Under the pieces are notes generated by a model that did no database searches, was not told where the DNA came from, and was given only the letters and a program-made list of their open reading frames with translations. From Candidatus Sulfuritelmatomonas gaucii (GTDB lineage Bacteria > Acidobacteriota > Terriglobia > Terriglobales > Acidobacteriaceae), in NCBI GenBank assembly GCA_900290245.1, contig OKRB01000090.1, forward strand, positions 830-64,829: a stretch of DNA of 64,000 nucleotides, read 5' to 3'. Below, one piece after another: positions 29,330 through 37,945 of this stretch. Numbering within the stretch: position 1 is the first letter of the stretch; every line of letters starts with the position of its first letter. The position numbers and the translations under genes were made by a program.

Positions 29330-29373
29330 ATTGTAATTAGATTGTAACGGGATTGTAACTGGATTGAATTCGC
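29330..29373 (+). repeat. Four 11-bp phased direct repeats (Pho-box-like)
   Basis: ATTGTAATTAG, ATTGTAACGGG, ATTGTAACTGG and a partial ATTGAATTCGC follow each other with an exact 11-bp period. This spacing is the hallmark of PhoB/OmpR-type response-regulator sites, where dimers bind head-to-tail. The array lies 140 bp upstream of a phosphoesterase lipoprotein gene, a plausible phosphate-starvation target. The regulator identity is inference. Confidence 0.5.
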
Positions 29374-29513
29374 CACGGCGAAACAACCGCTGAGGTTCCG
29401 TTTTCAGGAGACTTACTCCGCTTTCCCCCAACGGAGCGTCTCTGGTGATTTCAGTCACTTAAATCCGGAAGCATCGACCGTATTCTTGCGGGATCAGGCG
29501 TAAACGGGGGAAC

Positions 29514-30872
29514 ATGGGCCTGGAAAAGCGGCATCTGCAGCGTGGCCTTGGGGCTTGGATGCGATCGCATCGCAAGCACTCGTTGGGCCTTCTTTGTTTC
29601 CTGACAGCGGGTGGGGCACTGTTTGTCTGGCTCACCGGGTGCAATGCTTCCATCATGCTCGGCCCCTCGCCGCCCGTGCCCGCGAGTACGGTCTCTCCCA
29701 TTGCCGGTTCGCCCATCCAGCACATCATCGTGATCATGCAGGAGAACCGCAGCTTCGACAACCTGTTCAATGGTTTCCCCGGCGCCGACACGGTGCAAAG
29801 CGGAATGAGCAACGGCAAAGTGATTCCGCTGAAGCCGGTCTCCCTCGGCGATTCGCGCGGCCTGCAACACTCCCACGCGCATTGGTGGCAGGATTGGGAC
29901 AACGGCAATATGGACGGCTTCGAGCACAATGGCGGTAGCCCGTCCACGCTTCCGTACTCCTACGTTCCTGAAAAGGACGTCGAACCCTATTGGAATCTGG
30001 CAAGGCAGTACGTGCTTGGCGACCGCATGTTCCAGGCCAACACCGGACCCAGCTTTGTGGCGCACCAGTACATGATCGCGGGCCAGTCGGCGAATGTGGC
30101 GGAAAACCCCAGCGGCTCGATTTGGGGCTGTGACGCGCATCCTGGTACGACCGCCGCAATTCTGGGCCCGAACGGAACGGTACTGCCCGGAGTTTTTCCG
30201 TGCTTCGACTACCAGACCGCTGCCGATCTGCTCGATGAGAAGGGCGTAACCTGGCGCTACTATGCTCCGTCGAGCGGCGACAGCTTCTTCATCCTGTCGG
30301 CTTATGACGCGATCCGTCACATCCGCTATGGCAACGACTGGAACGACAATGTGATATCGCCGTCAAACCGGGTACTCACCGACATCGCGGCCGGCGAGCT
30401 CGCGCAGGTGACCTGGATCGTTCCTGATTGGGCGCACTCCGATCATCCCGGGTCGGGAACCGAAGGCCCCGATTGGGTGGCTTCGATTGTCAATACCGTG
30501 GGCAAGAGCCAATACTGGAATTCAACGGCAATCTTCATCTCCTGGGACGACTGGGGTGGATGGTACGACCATGTCGATCCGCCCAAGATGGACGCCATGG
30601 GGCCTGGTTTCCGCGTGCCGCTGCTCATTGTTTCGGCGTATGCCAGGCACGGGTACGTCACTCATCGAATGCATACCGCGGCCGGGTTCCTTGCATTTAT
30701 CGAGAACAACTTCGATCTGGGTACGCTGGGCACGCGCGACGCTGGGGCCGACAGATTTTCCGATTGCTTCGACTACACCCAGAAACCCGATTCGTTCATG
30801 CAGATTCCGGCCAAAGTCACGGCCGATCGGCTGGTGCAGGAGCAGGATAGCGGCCCACCCGACGACGATTAG
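29514..30872 (+). CDS. Phosphoesterase-family lipoprotein (PF04185 type)
   Basis: A 452-aa predicted lipoprotein; the lipobox LTGC puts the lipidated cysteine at residue 43 after a long basic N-region. The catalytic domain starts near residue 68 with HIIVIMQENRSFDNLF, whose ENRSFD motif is the metal/nucleophile block of the phosphoesterase family (phospholipase C and acid phosphatase AcpA). Later blocks are NTGPSFVAHQYMIAG and FISWDDWGGWYDHVDPP (metal-binding Asp/His). The likely role is release of phosphate from extracytoplasmic phosphoesters. The start is ATG 29514 with GGGGGA just upstream. Phased 11-bp repeats upstream suggest phosphate control. Confidence 0.88.
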   Translation: MGLEKRHLQRGLGAWMRSHRKHSLGLLCFLTAGGALFVWLTGCNASIMLGPSPPVPASTVSPIAGSPIQHIIVIMQENRSFDNLFNGFPGADTVQSGMSNGKVIPLKPVSLGDSRGLQHSHAHWWQDWDNGNMDGFEHNGGSPSTLPYSYVPEKDVEPYWNLARQYVLGDRMFQANTGPSFVAHQYMIAGQSANVAENPSGSIWGCDAHPGTTAAILGPNGTVLPGVFPCFDYQTAADLLDEKGVTWRYYAPSSGDSFFILSAYDAIRHIRYGNDWNDNVISPSNRVLTDIAAGELAQVTWIVPDWAHSDHPGSGTEGPDWVASIVNTVGKSQYWNSTAIFISWDDWGGWYDHVDPPKMDAMGPGFRVPLLIVSAYARHGYVTHRMHTAAGFLAFIENNFDLGTLGTRDAGADRFSDCFDYTQKPDSFMQIPAKVTADRLVQEQDSGPPDDD

Positions 30873-30961
30873 ATCACTCTCCAGGCAGAACGTTCCGCAT
30901 CGACACGGGGTGTCCACCCCTGATGAAGCCAGGCAAGGTATGCCGGTGAATGGGGGTTTTT

Positions 30962-32584
30962 TCAGGACAACTTCGCAGATGGCGTCGCGCCGAGCCGTTT
31001 GGTGACAATCCAGAGCCGCGCGAGCGTGCCTGCCAATGCGGCAAGCCCTGCGTACCATACCGCGAATGCAACGTGCACGACCCATGCCGGTGCAACGCCC
31101 ACCCGCTTCAATAACCAGGGAAGAATATTCCATGTCGTAATGTGGACATAGTCCCAGGGATCCTCAGTCATGGCGTGATTGTTGAGGCCCCACGCGTCCA
31201 TCTTTCCCAGGGCGAAGGCGACGATGTTCTTGATGCGCAGGGCAATCACGAATGTCGGGTGACCCAGCGTCTCCATCTGGTAGATCTCGAGCGGCAACCA
31301 GAAAGCAAGCGAGGCAGCCTGCACTACTGCGCTGGCTGCGACCAGAAATACTCCGATGCCCCAGACGAACCGGCCGAATTCGCGGCGGTAGCGCAGCAGC
31401 AGCGGAACCGCCAGCAGCGCCGCCAGCTCCACCGACGTGGAAACATAGCGGTCACCCCAGGCAAAGTCGCCGCTCCACACGGTATAGCGCGCGTAAAAGC
31501 AGATATATGCCAGCAGCATGAAAAGCGTTGCGATCCCATACGCACGGATGGCGGGGCTGAAGCGCTTCCACCCGATTACGGCAACGAGGATGGCGAGGAT
31601 CAGCAGTGGGTCGAACAGAAAGATCGATTTCTCCGGAGCGAACAGCGCGCCGAAGAAGCCGGCGTGGAACGGAGTCTCAAAGGGATAATTCGCCGGCAGC
31701 GAGGGATCCCGCAGCCGCGCCTCTTTCGCCACCACGCTTACATAAGTGTTGAAGAACGATCCAAATCGGTAGAACTGGTACGCGCGGTCAAGCAGGCCGA
31801 AGAAAATGTAAACGGGCAAAGCAGTCGCCAGATAAATCCGGCACCGGCGCCATAACTCACGGCCACGCCGTTTTTCCCACCAGAGCACAAGAAGCACAAA
31901 AAGGCCGCCGGCCACCAGATCCAGGCCGGTGGTCAGGCGCGTGAGCAGGTTCAGTCCGAACGCCGCCGAGCCCCAGAACAGAGCGCGCCGGCTGCCGGTC
32001 TGCAACCACTCGTACTGCCATAAGAAGCCAGTGAGCGTGAGGAGAAAGATATAGTTGTTCTCCATCATGTTCTGCGTGTAGTGCAGATGCGTGGTGCAGA
32101 TCAACAAAGCGAGAACGCCCGCGACGGCATGGTTGACAGTGAAGCCCAATTGCCGCAAAAAACGGAAGCACACCAGCGCGGTCAATACGGCGAGGAGCAT
32201 GTTGGTGACGTAACTGACGAAAATATCACGCACCGACGGGTCGTCCCCATAGCGGGCAAAGATGGGCAGGTGCGCGATCGCGGTGCCGACCATATCCTGA
32301 GGCAGCATGAGCAGCGATTGGCCAATGCCGTACCATGTCTGCAATTTGCCTCCGCACCCGTGCACCCCGAACTCGGGATATTCGTCGGGAAACACCGGAG
32401 GCGACGAAGTCCAAAACGCATGCGTTGCGTTCAGTCGGTGGGTCGTGTCAGAGGTCCCAAGCTCACCGGATTGCACCACGAACGCAATCAGGCCCGCGGC
32501 CAACGCGAGCAGGAACTGCGGATTGCTGAACCACGAGCGACAAGTGCGCATGGTCTTGCGCGTAGATTGAGCATCGTTGTCCAT
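30962..32584 (-). CDS. Polytopic membrane protein, glycosyltransferase-39-like
   Basis: A 540-aa protein with about 11 hydrophobic helices and large extracytoplasmic loops. After the first helix, the loop with an acidic start (SGELGTSDTTHRLN) and a charged HGCGGKLQTWYGIG segment resembles the first loop of GT-C/PMT-type glycosyltransferases that use lipid-linked sugars. The match is weak, and no DE or DD signature is certain. AGGA sits directly before ATG 32584, and a TAGAAT -10 lies 14 bp upstream. It is convergent with the phosphoesterase gene. Role is unassigned. Confidence 0.65.
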   Translation of the reverse strand: MDNDAQSTRKTMRTCRSWFSNPQFLLALAAGLIAFVVQSGELGTSDTTHRLNATHAFWTSSPPVFPDEYPEFGVHGCGGKLQTWYGIGQSLLMLPQDMVGTAIAHLPIFARYGDDPSVRDIFVSYVTNMLLAVLTALVCFRFLRQLGFTVNHAVAGVLALLICTTHLHYTQNMMENNYIFLLTLTGFLWQYEWLQTGSRRALFWGSAAFGLNLLTRLTTGLDLVAGGLFVLLVLWWEKRRGRELWRRCRIYLATALPVYIFFGLLDRAYQFYRFGSFFNTYVSVVAKEARLRDPSLPANYPFETPFHAGFFGALFAPEKSIFLFDPLLILAILVAVIGWKRFSPAIRAYGIATLFMLLAYICFYARYTVWSGDFAWGDRYVSTSVELAALLAVPLLLRYRREFGRFVWGIGVFLVAASAVVQAASLAFWLPLEIYQMETLGHPTFVIALRIKNIVAFALGKMDAWGLNNHAMTEDPWDYVHITTWNILPWLLKRVGVAPAWVVHVAFAVWYAGLAALAGTLARLWIVTKRLGATPSAKLS

Positions 32585-32675
32585 TCCTGCTTTCTTTTAT
32601 TCTATGTGGGATTCGCCGAATAGCGTGCGACAGTACACGCATGAGATGCGTCGGCAACCGCCAGAGAATTAGTGG

Positions 32676-34253
32676 CTAGCTTCGTGACTCGACGGGTGTG
32701 GCAAGGCGCGGGGCTCGACGCTTTCTTCCTGCGCCATTGCCGTCGGGCGCCGGGGCAGATGCTTGATGCGAAGCTTGCCGCGAGCCTGGGGATCTGGTTT
32801 CGCCCAGGGCGTGCAGCCGCATGAAGTTGGTCGAGCCGGACTTGGTGCGCGTGCCGGCGACGATGGCCACAACTTCTCGCGGGCGTACGTAGCCGCCCTT
32901 TTCGAGAAGCGTCTCAGCCCAATGCACCTGCGCTTCAGTAGTGTTCACCCGGGGGCAGTGCATCGGCGTGGTGCCCCACAACAAGTTGAGCCGATTGACG
33001 GTGACTTCGAGCGGGCTCAGCGCAAAGATGGGCGCGCTAGGGTGGTATTTCGAAAGTTGCCGCGCCGTCGAGCCTGATTCCGTGAAAACGGCAATGGCGC
33101 GCAGGTCCAGATCGTCAGCCGCGTGCGCCGTGGCCTCGCAGATCGTTTCTGGAATGGAGAGGCCGCTGCGGTGCTCATGGGCCACGATGGTGCCCGATTC
33201 CTTCATGTGCAATTCGGTCTCTGTGATGATGCGCGCCATCATGGCGACTGATGCGACGGGGTACTTGCCCACCGCCGATTCTCCGGAGAGCATCACGGCA
33301 TCCGTACCGTCGTAAATCGCGTTGGCCACATCAGAGACTTCAGCACGCGTAGGCCGCGGATTCTCGATCATCGATTCGAGCATCTGCGTGGCCGTTATCA
33401 CGGGCTTGGAGTACTCCGCAGCGCGGCGGATGATGTGCTTCTGGATCGCCGGCACTTTTTCCGGCGGCACTTCAACGCCGAGGTCGCCGCGGGCCACCAT
33501 GATGCCATCGGAAACCTGGAGAATCGCCTCAAGATGTTCGACCGCCTGCGGCTTTTCCAGCTTGGCGATGATCCAGGTATCGGCGCCGTGAGCGGCGACG
33601 CGGTTGCGGACCAGGGCAACGTCTTCCGCGGTGCGCACGAAGGAGACGGCGATGGCGTCAAAGTCGTGCGCCAAAGCGAACTCCAGGTCGATGGAATCCT
33701 TCTCGGTGAGCGAGGGCGTGCGCACCAGCACGCCGGGAAGATTAATACCCTTGCTCTCGCCGAGCATTCCGCCGTTGACAATGTCGCACACCACGTCGTC
33801 GCCGACCACTTCGTGCACGCGAAGTTCGATCAGGCCGTCGGAAAGCAAGATGCGCGAGCCCTGCTCCACATTCTCGGCAAGCGTCTTGAACGTGGTGTTG
33901 ACCGCGGAGGCCGTGCCTGGAACCTCGCGCGGCGTGATGGCGAGCCGGTGCCCGGCCTTGAGCAGAACAGGCTGATGGTCCTTGAGCAGCCCCGTGCGGA
34001 TCTTGGGCCCTTGCAAATCGGCCAGGAGGCAGACTGGCTTGCGTTCCTCCTTGCTGACGCTGCGGATCTTCTGGATGACCGCAACCTTGCGCTCGTGCGT
34101 GCTATGGGAAAAGTTGAGCCGGAACACATCGACTCCGGCGCGAATCATCTCGCGAATCACGGGCTCGGTGTTCGAGGCTGGTCCAACCGTAGCTACGATC
34201 TTGGCGCGGCGCTGCGCGGGGATCTCGGTCAACGTTAGATCAGAAAATGGCAT
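32676..34253 (-). CDS. pyk: Pyruvate kinase
   Basis: Transfers phosphate from PEP to ADP in the last step of glycolysis. The 525-aa protein shows KIVATVGPAS at the N-terminus, RLNFSHSTHE, the active-site block IIAKLEKPQAVEHL and MVARGDLGVEVPPEKVP. ITATQMLESMIENPRPTRAE-type metal and substrate residues and the C-terminal allosteric domain with TESGSTARQLSKYHP follow. About 50 extra C-terminal residues, rich in Arg/Ala/Pro, extend beyond the family's usual end near residue 475. ATG 34253 is preferred (GGAG 9 bp upstream); the longer frame to 34286 lacks a ribosome site. Confidence 0.95.
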   Translation of the reverse strand: MPFSDLTLTEIPAQRRAKIVATVGPASNTEPVIREMIRAGVDVFRLNFSHSTHERKVAVIQKIRSVSKEERKPVCLLADLQGPKIRTGLLKDHQPVLLKAGHRLAITPREVPGTASAVNTTFKTLAENVEQGSRILLSDGLIELRVHEVVGDDVVCDIVNGGMLGESKGINLPGVLVRTPSLTEKDSIDLEFALAHDFDAIAVSFVRTAEDVALVRNRVAAHGADTWIIAKLEKPQAVEHLEAILQVSDGIMVARGDLGVEVPPEKVPAIQKHIIRRAAEYSKPVITATQMLESMIENPRPTRAEVSDVANAIYDGTDAVMLSGESAVGKYPVASVAMMARIITETELHMKESGTIVAHEHRSGLSIPETICEATAHAADDLDLRAIAVFTESGSTARQLSKYHPSAPIFALSPLEVTVNRLNLLWGTTPMHCPRVNTTEAQVHWAETLLEKGGYVRPREVVAIVAGTRTKSGSTNFMRLHALGETRSPGSRQASHQASAPAPDGNGAGRKRRAPRLATPVESRS

Positions 34254-34441
34254 GCGAGACGTCTCCGCGATCGCTTCAAGTTGCACCCAAAAAGTTTTCG
34301 AACAGGTGAAAGAGGCAGAGGAGCGCTACTGGCCTCATTGTAAATGGCGCGACAGGGCGCGCGCCGCAGGCACACCGCAAACTGATCCTCCGCCCTGGTG
34401 AGGGGGAGCGACTTCCCCAGAAACGTCAAGAAATAAAAAAC

Positions 34442-35326
34442 TTAGCCGGAAATTCGTGCGGCATGCTCGCGAGCCCGGGAATGCGTCGCAAGCTGATTCT
34501 GTCGATCCCAGTAAAGGATTCCATTCAGCTCCGCGCCAAGCAGCACGCTGAACGAAGTGAGATAGAGCCAGACCAGGGTGGCAATGCCCGCGGCAAACGA
34601 GCCATAGAGCCGCGTGTAGTTAGCGACGCTGGTCACGTACCATCCGTACACCAAGGTTGCCGGAAACCAAATGATGGTGCCGGCAACGGCTCCCGGCACA
34701 ACCCACAGCCAGTGCTCCGTGCGGCGGGTTCCGAAATGGTAAAGGGCCGTGAGCACGGTGACGATGGTCAGGAAGGTCACCGACCACCGCACCATGCGCC
34801 AGAAAAAGATGACCATGTGGCGCAGTTCGTGGCCTGCCCGGTCGATCATCCAAACTTCGATCTGGTGGCCGAAGACGACAACCAGCGAGGCCAGCGCAAG
34901 AGGAACCAGGGCAATGGGCACGAGGAGCAGCGCCCGCCCGCGGCGTCCCCAGAAGGTCCAGTCTTCCGGTGGAAGATGGTACGCGCGGCGGAAACCCTCC
35001 ATCAGCGAGAGCATCACTCCAAGACCGGCAAAAAGAGTAAGGGTAGCAGCCGACAGGACCAGTTGCATGGAGTGGTGATGATGCGAAAGCACGGACGTTT
35101 GCACAAGATCGAGTGTGTCCGGGGGCAAAAACTGCTCCAGCACGGCGCGCGTCTCGCCTACCATCGTGGGCCCCGCCTGAACCTGTGAAACCAGTGTGGT
35201 AATCACCAGGACAGCCGGAAAGAACATGAGCATGCCGGAATAGGCGGCTGCTTTGGCCGTATTTACGACGTCATGGGCCAGGGCCTGGAGCAGAGCTTCG
35301 CGGATTCGTGCCAAATAGGGCTTCAT
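34442..35326 (-). CDS. YihY/BrkB-family inner membrane protein
   Basis: A 294-aa membrane protein with six helices. Family landmarks are the N-terminal amphipathic segment followed by KAAAYSGMLMFFPAVLVI (about residues 25-42), the central EGFRRAYHLPPEDWTFWGRRG loop (about 110-130), and WVVPGAVAGTIIWF and YGSFAAGIATLVWLYLTSF near the end. The family was once annotated as ribonuclease BN, but that activity belongs to a different protein; the present name is only a family label. It is upstream of pyk on the same strand with a 188-bp gap. The stop is followed by a T-rich stretch on the minus strand. Confidence 0.88.
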   Translation of the reverse strand: MKPYLARIREALLQALAHDVVNTAKAAAYSGMLMFFPAVLVITTLVSQVQAGPTMVGETRAVLEQFLPPDTLDLVQTSVLSHHHHSMQLVLSAATLTLFAGLGVMLSLMEGFRRAYHLPPEDWTFWGRRGRALLLVPIALVPLALASLVVVFGHQIEVWMIDRAGHELRHMVIFFWRMVRWSVTFLTIVTVLTALYHFGTRRTEHWLWVVPGAVAGTIIWFPATLVYGWYVTSVANYTRLYGSFAAGIATLVWLYLTSFSVLLGAELNGILYWDRQNQLATHSRAREHAARISG

Positions 35327-35624
35327 TGACGCTATAAGTCAGAGTAGAGCATTTCCCCGGGGCGCAGCGATAAGTGTCTGCGAAAACAATCATCGCCAAT
35401 TAGGCACAGTAAGGAACTCCATATCAATGCGAGACGCGCCTGCCGCTCGAGTAGACTCGGGCCACGGCGAAAGACAACTCGCTGCCTAAGCCGGGGCATC
35501 GAACAGTGGCTGAAGAGCGTGGCGGCTCGGGCACGCGTAGGCGCCGTCCTGTCGTCTTTCAGCCCGTAAGGTGGGCAAGTTGCCGATCGGCTTCTTTGCG
35601 TTGCAGAGAAAGGAGGGAAGCGGA

Positions 35625-36311
35625 ATGTCACAATTTCGGATGATCAGGTACTCATGCTTGACCTCATTGATAGCGGCAACAGCATTGTGGGCGGCGGGAA
35701 CAGCCTTGGCGCAGCAGCCCGGAGATAATGGCTCAATGGGTTCGCCGAACCAACAAAACCCTCAGCCGGGACAGACACAACCGGGCCAGCCGGGCGCTCC
35801 GAATAGCCCGGGCATGCCCAGCGATCGCATGCCTTCAGCGGGAGATGCGACCCCGCAGTCGCTCGAAGATCAGTCGTTCCTGCGCAAGACGCTCGAAGAC
35901 AGCGTGGCAGAGGAGCAGATGGGCCAACTGGCGGCTCAGAAATCCCCTAGCGACGATGTGAAGCAGTTCGGCCAGAAGATGGCGCAGATTCACGAGGAGC
36001 TTAACAACCAGATCAAGCCGGTTGCGAAGCAGCTTGGCGTCGATGAACCCAAAAACCCGTCGAAGAAAGACAAGCAGGAGATCGAGAAGATGCAGGCGCT
36101 CTCCGGCCCCGACTTTGACTCCGCGTTCCTGAAGGCCATGCTCAAAGACCAGCAGACGGATGTGAAGGGCTTCAAGGACGAGGAGCAGTCGGCGCAGAAT
36201 CCCACGGTCCAGAAGCTGGCCAAGCTCGACGAACCGGTGCTCAGCCAGCACCTGCAGATTCTGCAACAGCTTGCCAAAGAGCACAACGTCGAGGTGGAAA
36301 GCAAGAAGTAG
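35625..36311 (+). CDS. DUF4142 family secreted protein
   Basis: A 228-aa protein with a signal peptide ending near residue 27 (AAGTALAQQ). A Gly/Pro/Gln-rich low-complexity stretch follows (about 30-70). An all-helical DUF4142 domain spans about residues 80-225, beginning DQSFLRKTLEDSVAEEQMGQ. The domain folds as a ferritin-like four-helix bundle in known members and is often linked to stress or cell-envelope functions. ATG 35625 is chosen for the AAAGGAGGG ribosome site and signal peptide; 18 upstream codons are dropped. It is a monocistronic gene, convergent with the hydrogenase-like operon. Confidence 0.85.
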   Translation: MSQFRMIRYSCLTSLIAATALWAAGTALAQQPGDNGSMGSPNQQNPQPGQTQPGQPGAPNSPGMPSDRMPSAGDATPQSLEDQSFLRKTLEDSVAEEQMGQLAAQKSPSDDVKQFGQKMAQIHEELNNQIKPVAKQLGVDEPKNPSKKDKQEIEKMQALSGPDFDSAFLKAMLKDQQTDVKGFKDEEQSAQNPTVQKLAKLDEPVLSQHLQILQQLAKEHNVEVESKK

Positions 36312-36319
36312 CGAACAGG

Positions 36320-36404
36320 CAGCGGAGCTGGCAGAATGAGCGCGGCTAACGATTTGCCGCGGTCCGCAATTTAGCTGGCTCCGCTAACTCCGCGAGCTCC
36401 GCTG
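36320..36404. repeat. Inverted repeat with 9-bp tandem words between convergent operons
   Basis: CAGCGGAGCT (36320-36329) and AGCTCCGCTG (36395-36404) form 10-bp perfect arms. Between them the right arm is built from three 9-bp units (TCCGCTAAC, TCCGCGAGC, TCCGCTGTC). It lies exactly between the stops of two convergent genes, so it may act as a bidirectional transcription stop or be a REP-like element. Confidence 0.45.
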
Positions 36405-36407
36405 TCG

Positions 36408-37490
36408 CTACCGATCCGTACAGGAATAGCACGGGTCGATGGAGGCCTGGATCAGCGGCGTATCGGCGAGCCGCGCGCCTCGTACCATCCAGCGGACAGC
36501 CGGCATGTTGGCGAAGGTGGGCGTGCGCACGTGCACTCGGGCCGGATTGCGCGAGCCTTCTTTCCAGCTCACGCTGTACATCACCTCGCCCCGCGGCGCT
36601 TCCACGCGGCTTGTGGCTGTGCCGGTGACAAAGGCGAACTTGTCGGCGCCGGTTGAGATTTCGCCGGGCGGGATGTTGTTCAGCGCTTGGCGCAGGATTC
36701 GGCAGCTCTCCATGATCTCGAGGGCGCGGACGAAGAGACGGGCGCGCACGTCACCGGCCTGCTCGACCGGAACCTCGAACTGCATCTCGGCATAGGCTGC
36801 ATACGGCGCGTCGCGACGCAAATCCTGATTCACGCCCGAAGCGCGCGCGGTGGGCCCGACCACGGCGCAGGAGACCGCCTTTTCGTGCGTGAGCACGCCG
36901 ATGCCGGCGCAACGCGAGCGAGCCGTCGAGCTGGTGGTGAAAATCGGAATCACGGTGCGCGTCATCTCGCGCTCGAGGTCGTCGATCAGAGCCAGAAGCG
37001 CGGTCGGATCCTCGACATCGCGGTTCACGCCGCCTATGCAATTCATGGAGTAGTTGACGCGATTGCCGCTGATGGCCTGCAACACGTCCATCACCTTTTC
37101 GCGCAGCGCGAAACAAGTCATGAACATGGTTTTGAAGCCCATAAGCTTGGACGCGATGCCCGCCCAAAGCACATGCGAATGCAGCCGCTCCAGTTCCGCC
37201 ATGATGACGCGAATATATTTGGCGCGCGGCGGAGCTTCGACGTTGGCCAGCTTTTCCATGGCTTGGCAAAGCGTGAGCGTATGGATGAACGAGCAGATGC
37301 CGCAAACGCGCTCCATGAGCGCAATGACTTGAAAGTAATTGCGTGTTTCGGCCAGGTGCTCGATATTGCGGAAGTTGAACCCTATGTGCAGCTCAGCGTC
37401 GCGAACGGTTTCGCCCTCGCAGATCATGTCGAGCTTGTAGGGTTCTTCAAGACCCGGATGGTACGGCCCCATGGGAATCTTGTAGCTCAC
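36408..37490 (-). CDS. Group 4 [NiFe]-hydrogenase-like large subunit
   Basis: A 360-aa protein of the HycE/EchE/NuoD family. Both metal-binding motifs of true hydrogenases are present. C63 and C66 lie in ERVCGICSFIH; C354 and C357 lie in DPCYSCTDR, which forms the very C-terminus. NuoD of complex I lacks these cysteines, so this subunit should bind Ni-Fe. No C-terminal extension follows the second motif, so no maturation protease would be needed, as reported for some group 4 enzymes. The GTG start overlaps the NuoC-like stop by 4 bp (GTGA). Last gene of a six-gene operon. Hyp maturation genes are not in the window. Confidence 0.88.
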   Translation of the reverse strand: MSYKIPMGPYHPGLEEPYKLDMICEGETVRDAELHIGFNFRNIEHLAETRNYFQVIALMERVCGICSFIHTLTLCQAMEKLANVEAPPRAKYIRVIMAELERLHSHVLWAGIASKLMGFKTMFMTCFALREKVMDVLQAISGNRVNYSMNCIGGVNRDVEDPTALLALIDDLEREMTRTVIPIFTTSSTARSRCAGIGVLTHEKAVSCAVVGPTARASGVNQDLRRDAPYAAYAEMQFEVPVEQAGDVRARLFVRALEIMESCRILRQALNNIPPGEISTGADKFAFVTGTATSRVEAPRGEVMYSVSWKEGSRNPARVHVRTPTFANMPAVRWMVRGARLADTPLIQASIDPCYSCTDR

Positions 37491-37945
37491 TTTGCCACCT
37501 CCTTTTGCGCAGGCACGCCAGTCGGAGCTGCCATTTCGCGCAGGTTCACGCCCAGCTTGTCGCCGGCGCGCAGCAGCAGCGGCTCGTATTCGCGTCCTGT
37601 GAAATCGATGGCAAAGCCCTCGTGCACTTCGCGCTCAATCCAGTCGGCAGCCTCGCACAGATCGTAAATACTCTCGAACTTGGCGCTCTCCAGCGTGTCG
37701 CCCGCAATCACGAACGGAAAACCGATCAGCCGCCCCTCGAGGTCCCAGTGATACTCGAGCCGGAATCCCTCGGTACCGGGCAACTGGTAAGCAGTAATGG
37801 TGACGAAGCGCGCGCCGACGGCGTTCATCAGCACGGCGAGCTCTCGAACGCTTACGGTGCCTGGGTTCAGCCAGTGCGTGCCGCGGCTTTCCACCCACGG
37901 ATCACGAACGCCCAGTGTCTCGCGAATGCTGTCAAGATCAATCAT
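37487..37945 (-). CDS. NuoC-like (30 kDa) subunit of hydrogenase-like complex
   Basis: A 152-aa protein equivalent to the NuoC domain or the N-terminal part of HycE. It has SVRELAVLMNAVGARFVTITAY, YHWDLEGRLIGFPFVI and, near the end, the YDLCEAADWIEREVHEGFAI block. That block corresponds to the PS00542-type region of complex I 30 kDa subunits (S.aeWfERE.yDlfGI), here without the usual DLFGI ending. It links the large subunit with the electron-transfer arm. The ATG overlaps the stop of the ferredoxin gene (ATGA), and the stop overlaps the large-subunit start. Confidence 0.82.
   Translation of the reverse strand: MIDLDSIRETLGVRDPWVESRGTHWLNPGTVSVRELAVLMNAVGARFVTITAYQLPGTEGFRLEYHWDLEGRLIGFPFVIAGDTLESAKFESIYDLCEAADWIEREVHEGFAIDFTGREYEPLLLRAGDKLGVNLREMAAPTGVPAQKEVAK

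Larger units (their letters stand above)
28828..29513. other. 686-bp intergenic region with RNA-like and repeat elements
   Basis: No convincing protein gene is present. The left third contains a candidate structured RNA (28906-28990). A CCTGC/GCAGG hairpin at about 29058-29070 is followed by a T-rich patch and may be its terminator. A 7-bp ACCGATT/AATCGGT hairpin lies near 29171-29189. The right end carries four 11-bp phased repeats (29330-29373) upstream of the phosphoesterase gene. Codon-like patterns in the 66-99-aa frames here look random. Confidence 0.5.

Noticed and set aside
29048-29347. 99-codon frame in the 28.8-29.5 kb gap
   Set aside because: No ribosome site, random-looking composition, and it ends inside the 11-bp repeats.
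36687-37667. 326-codon plus-strand open frame
   Set aside because: Antisense to the hydrogenase large subunit and NuoC-like genes; His/Arg-rich shadow composition.
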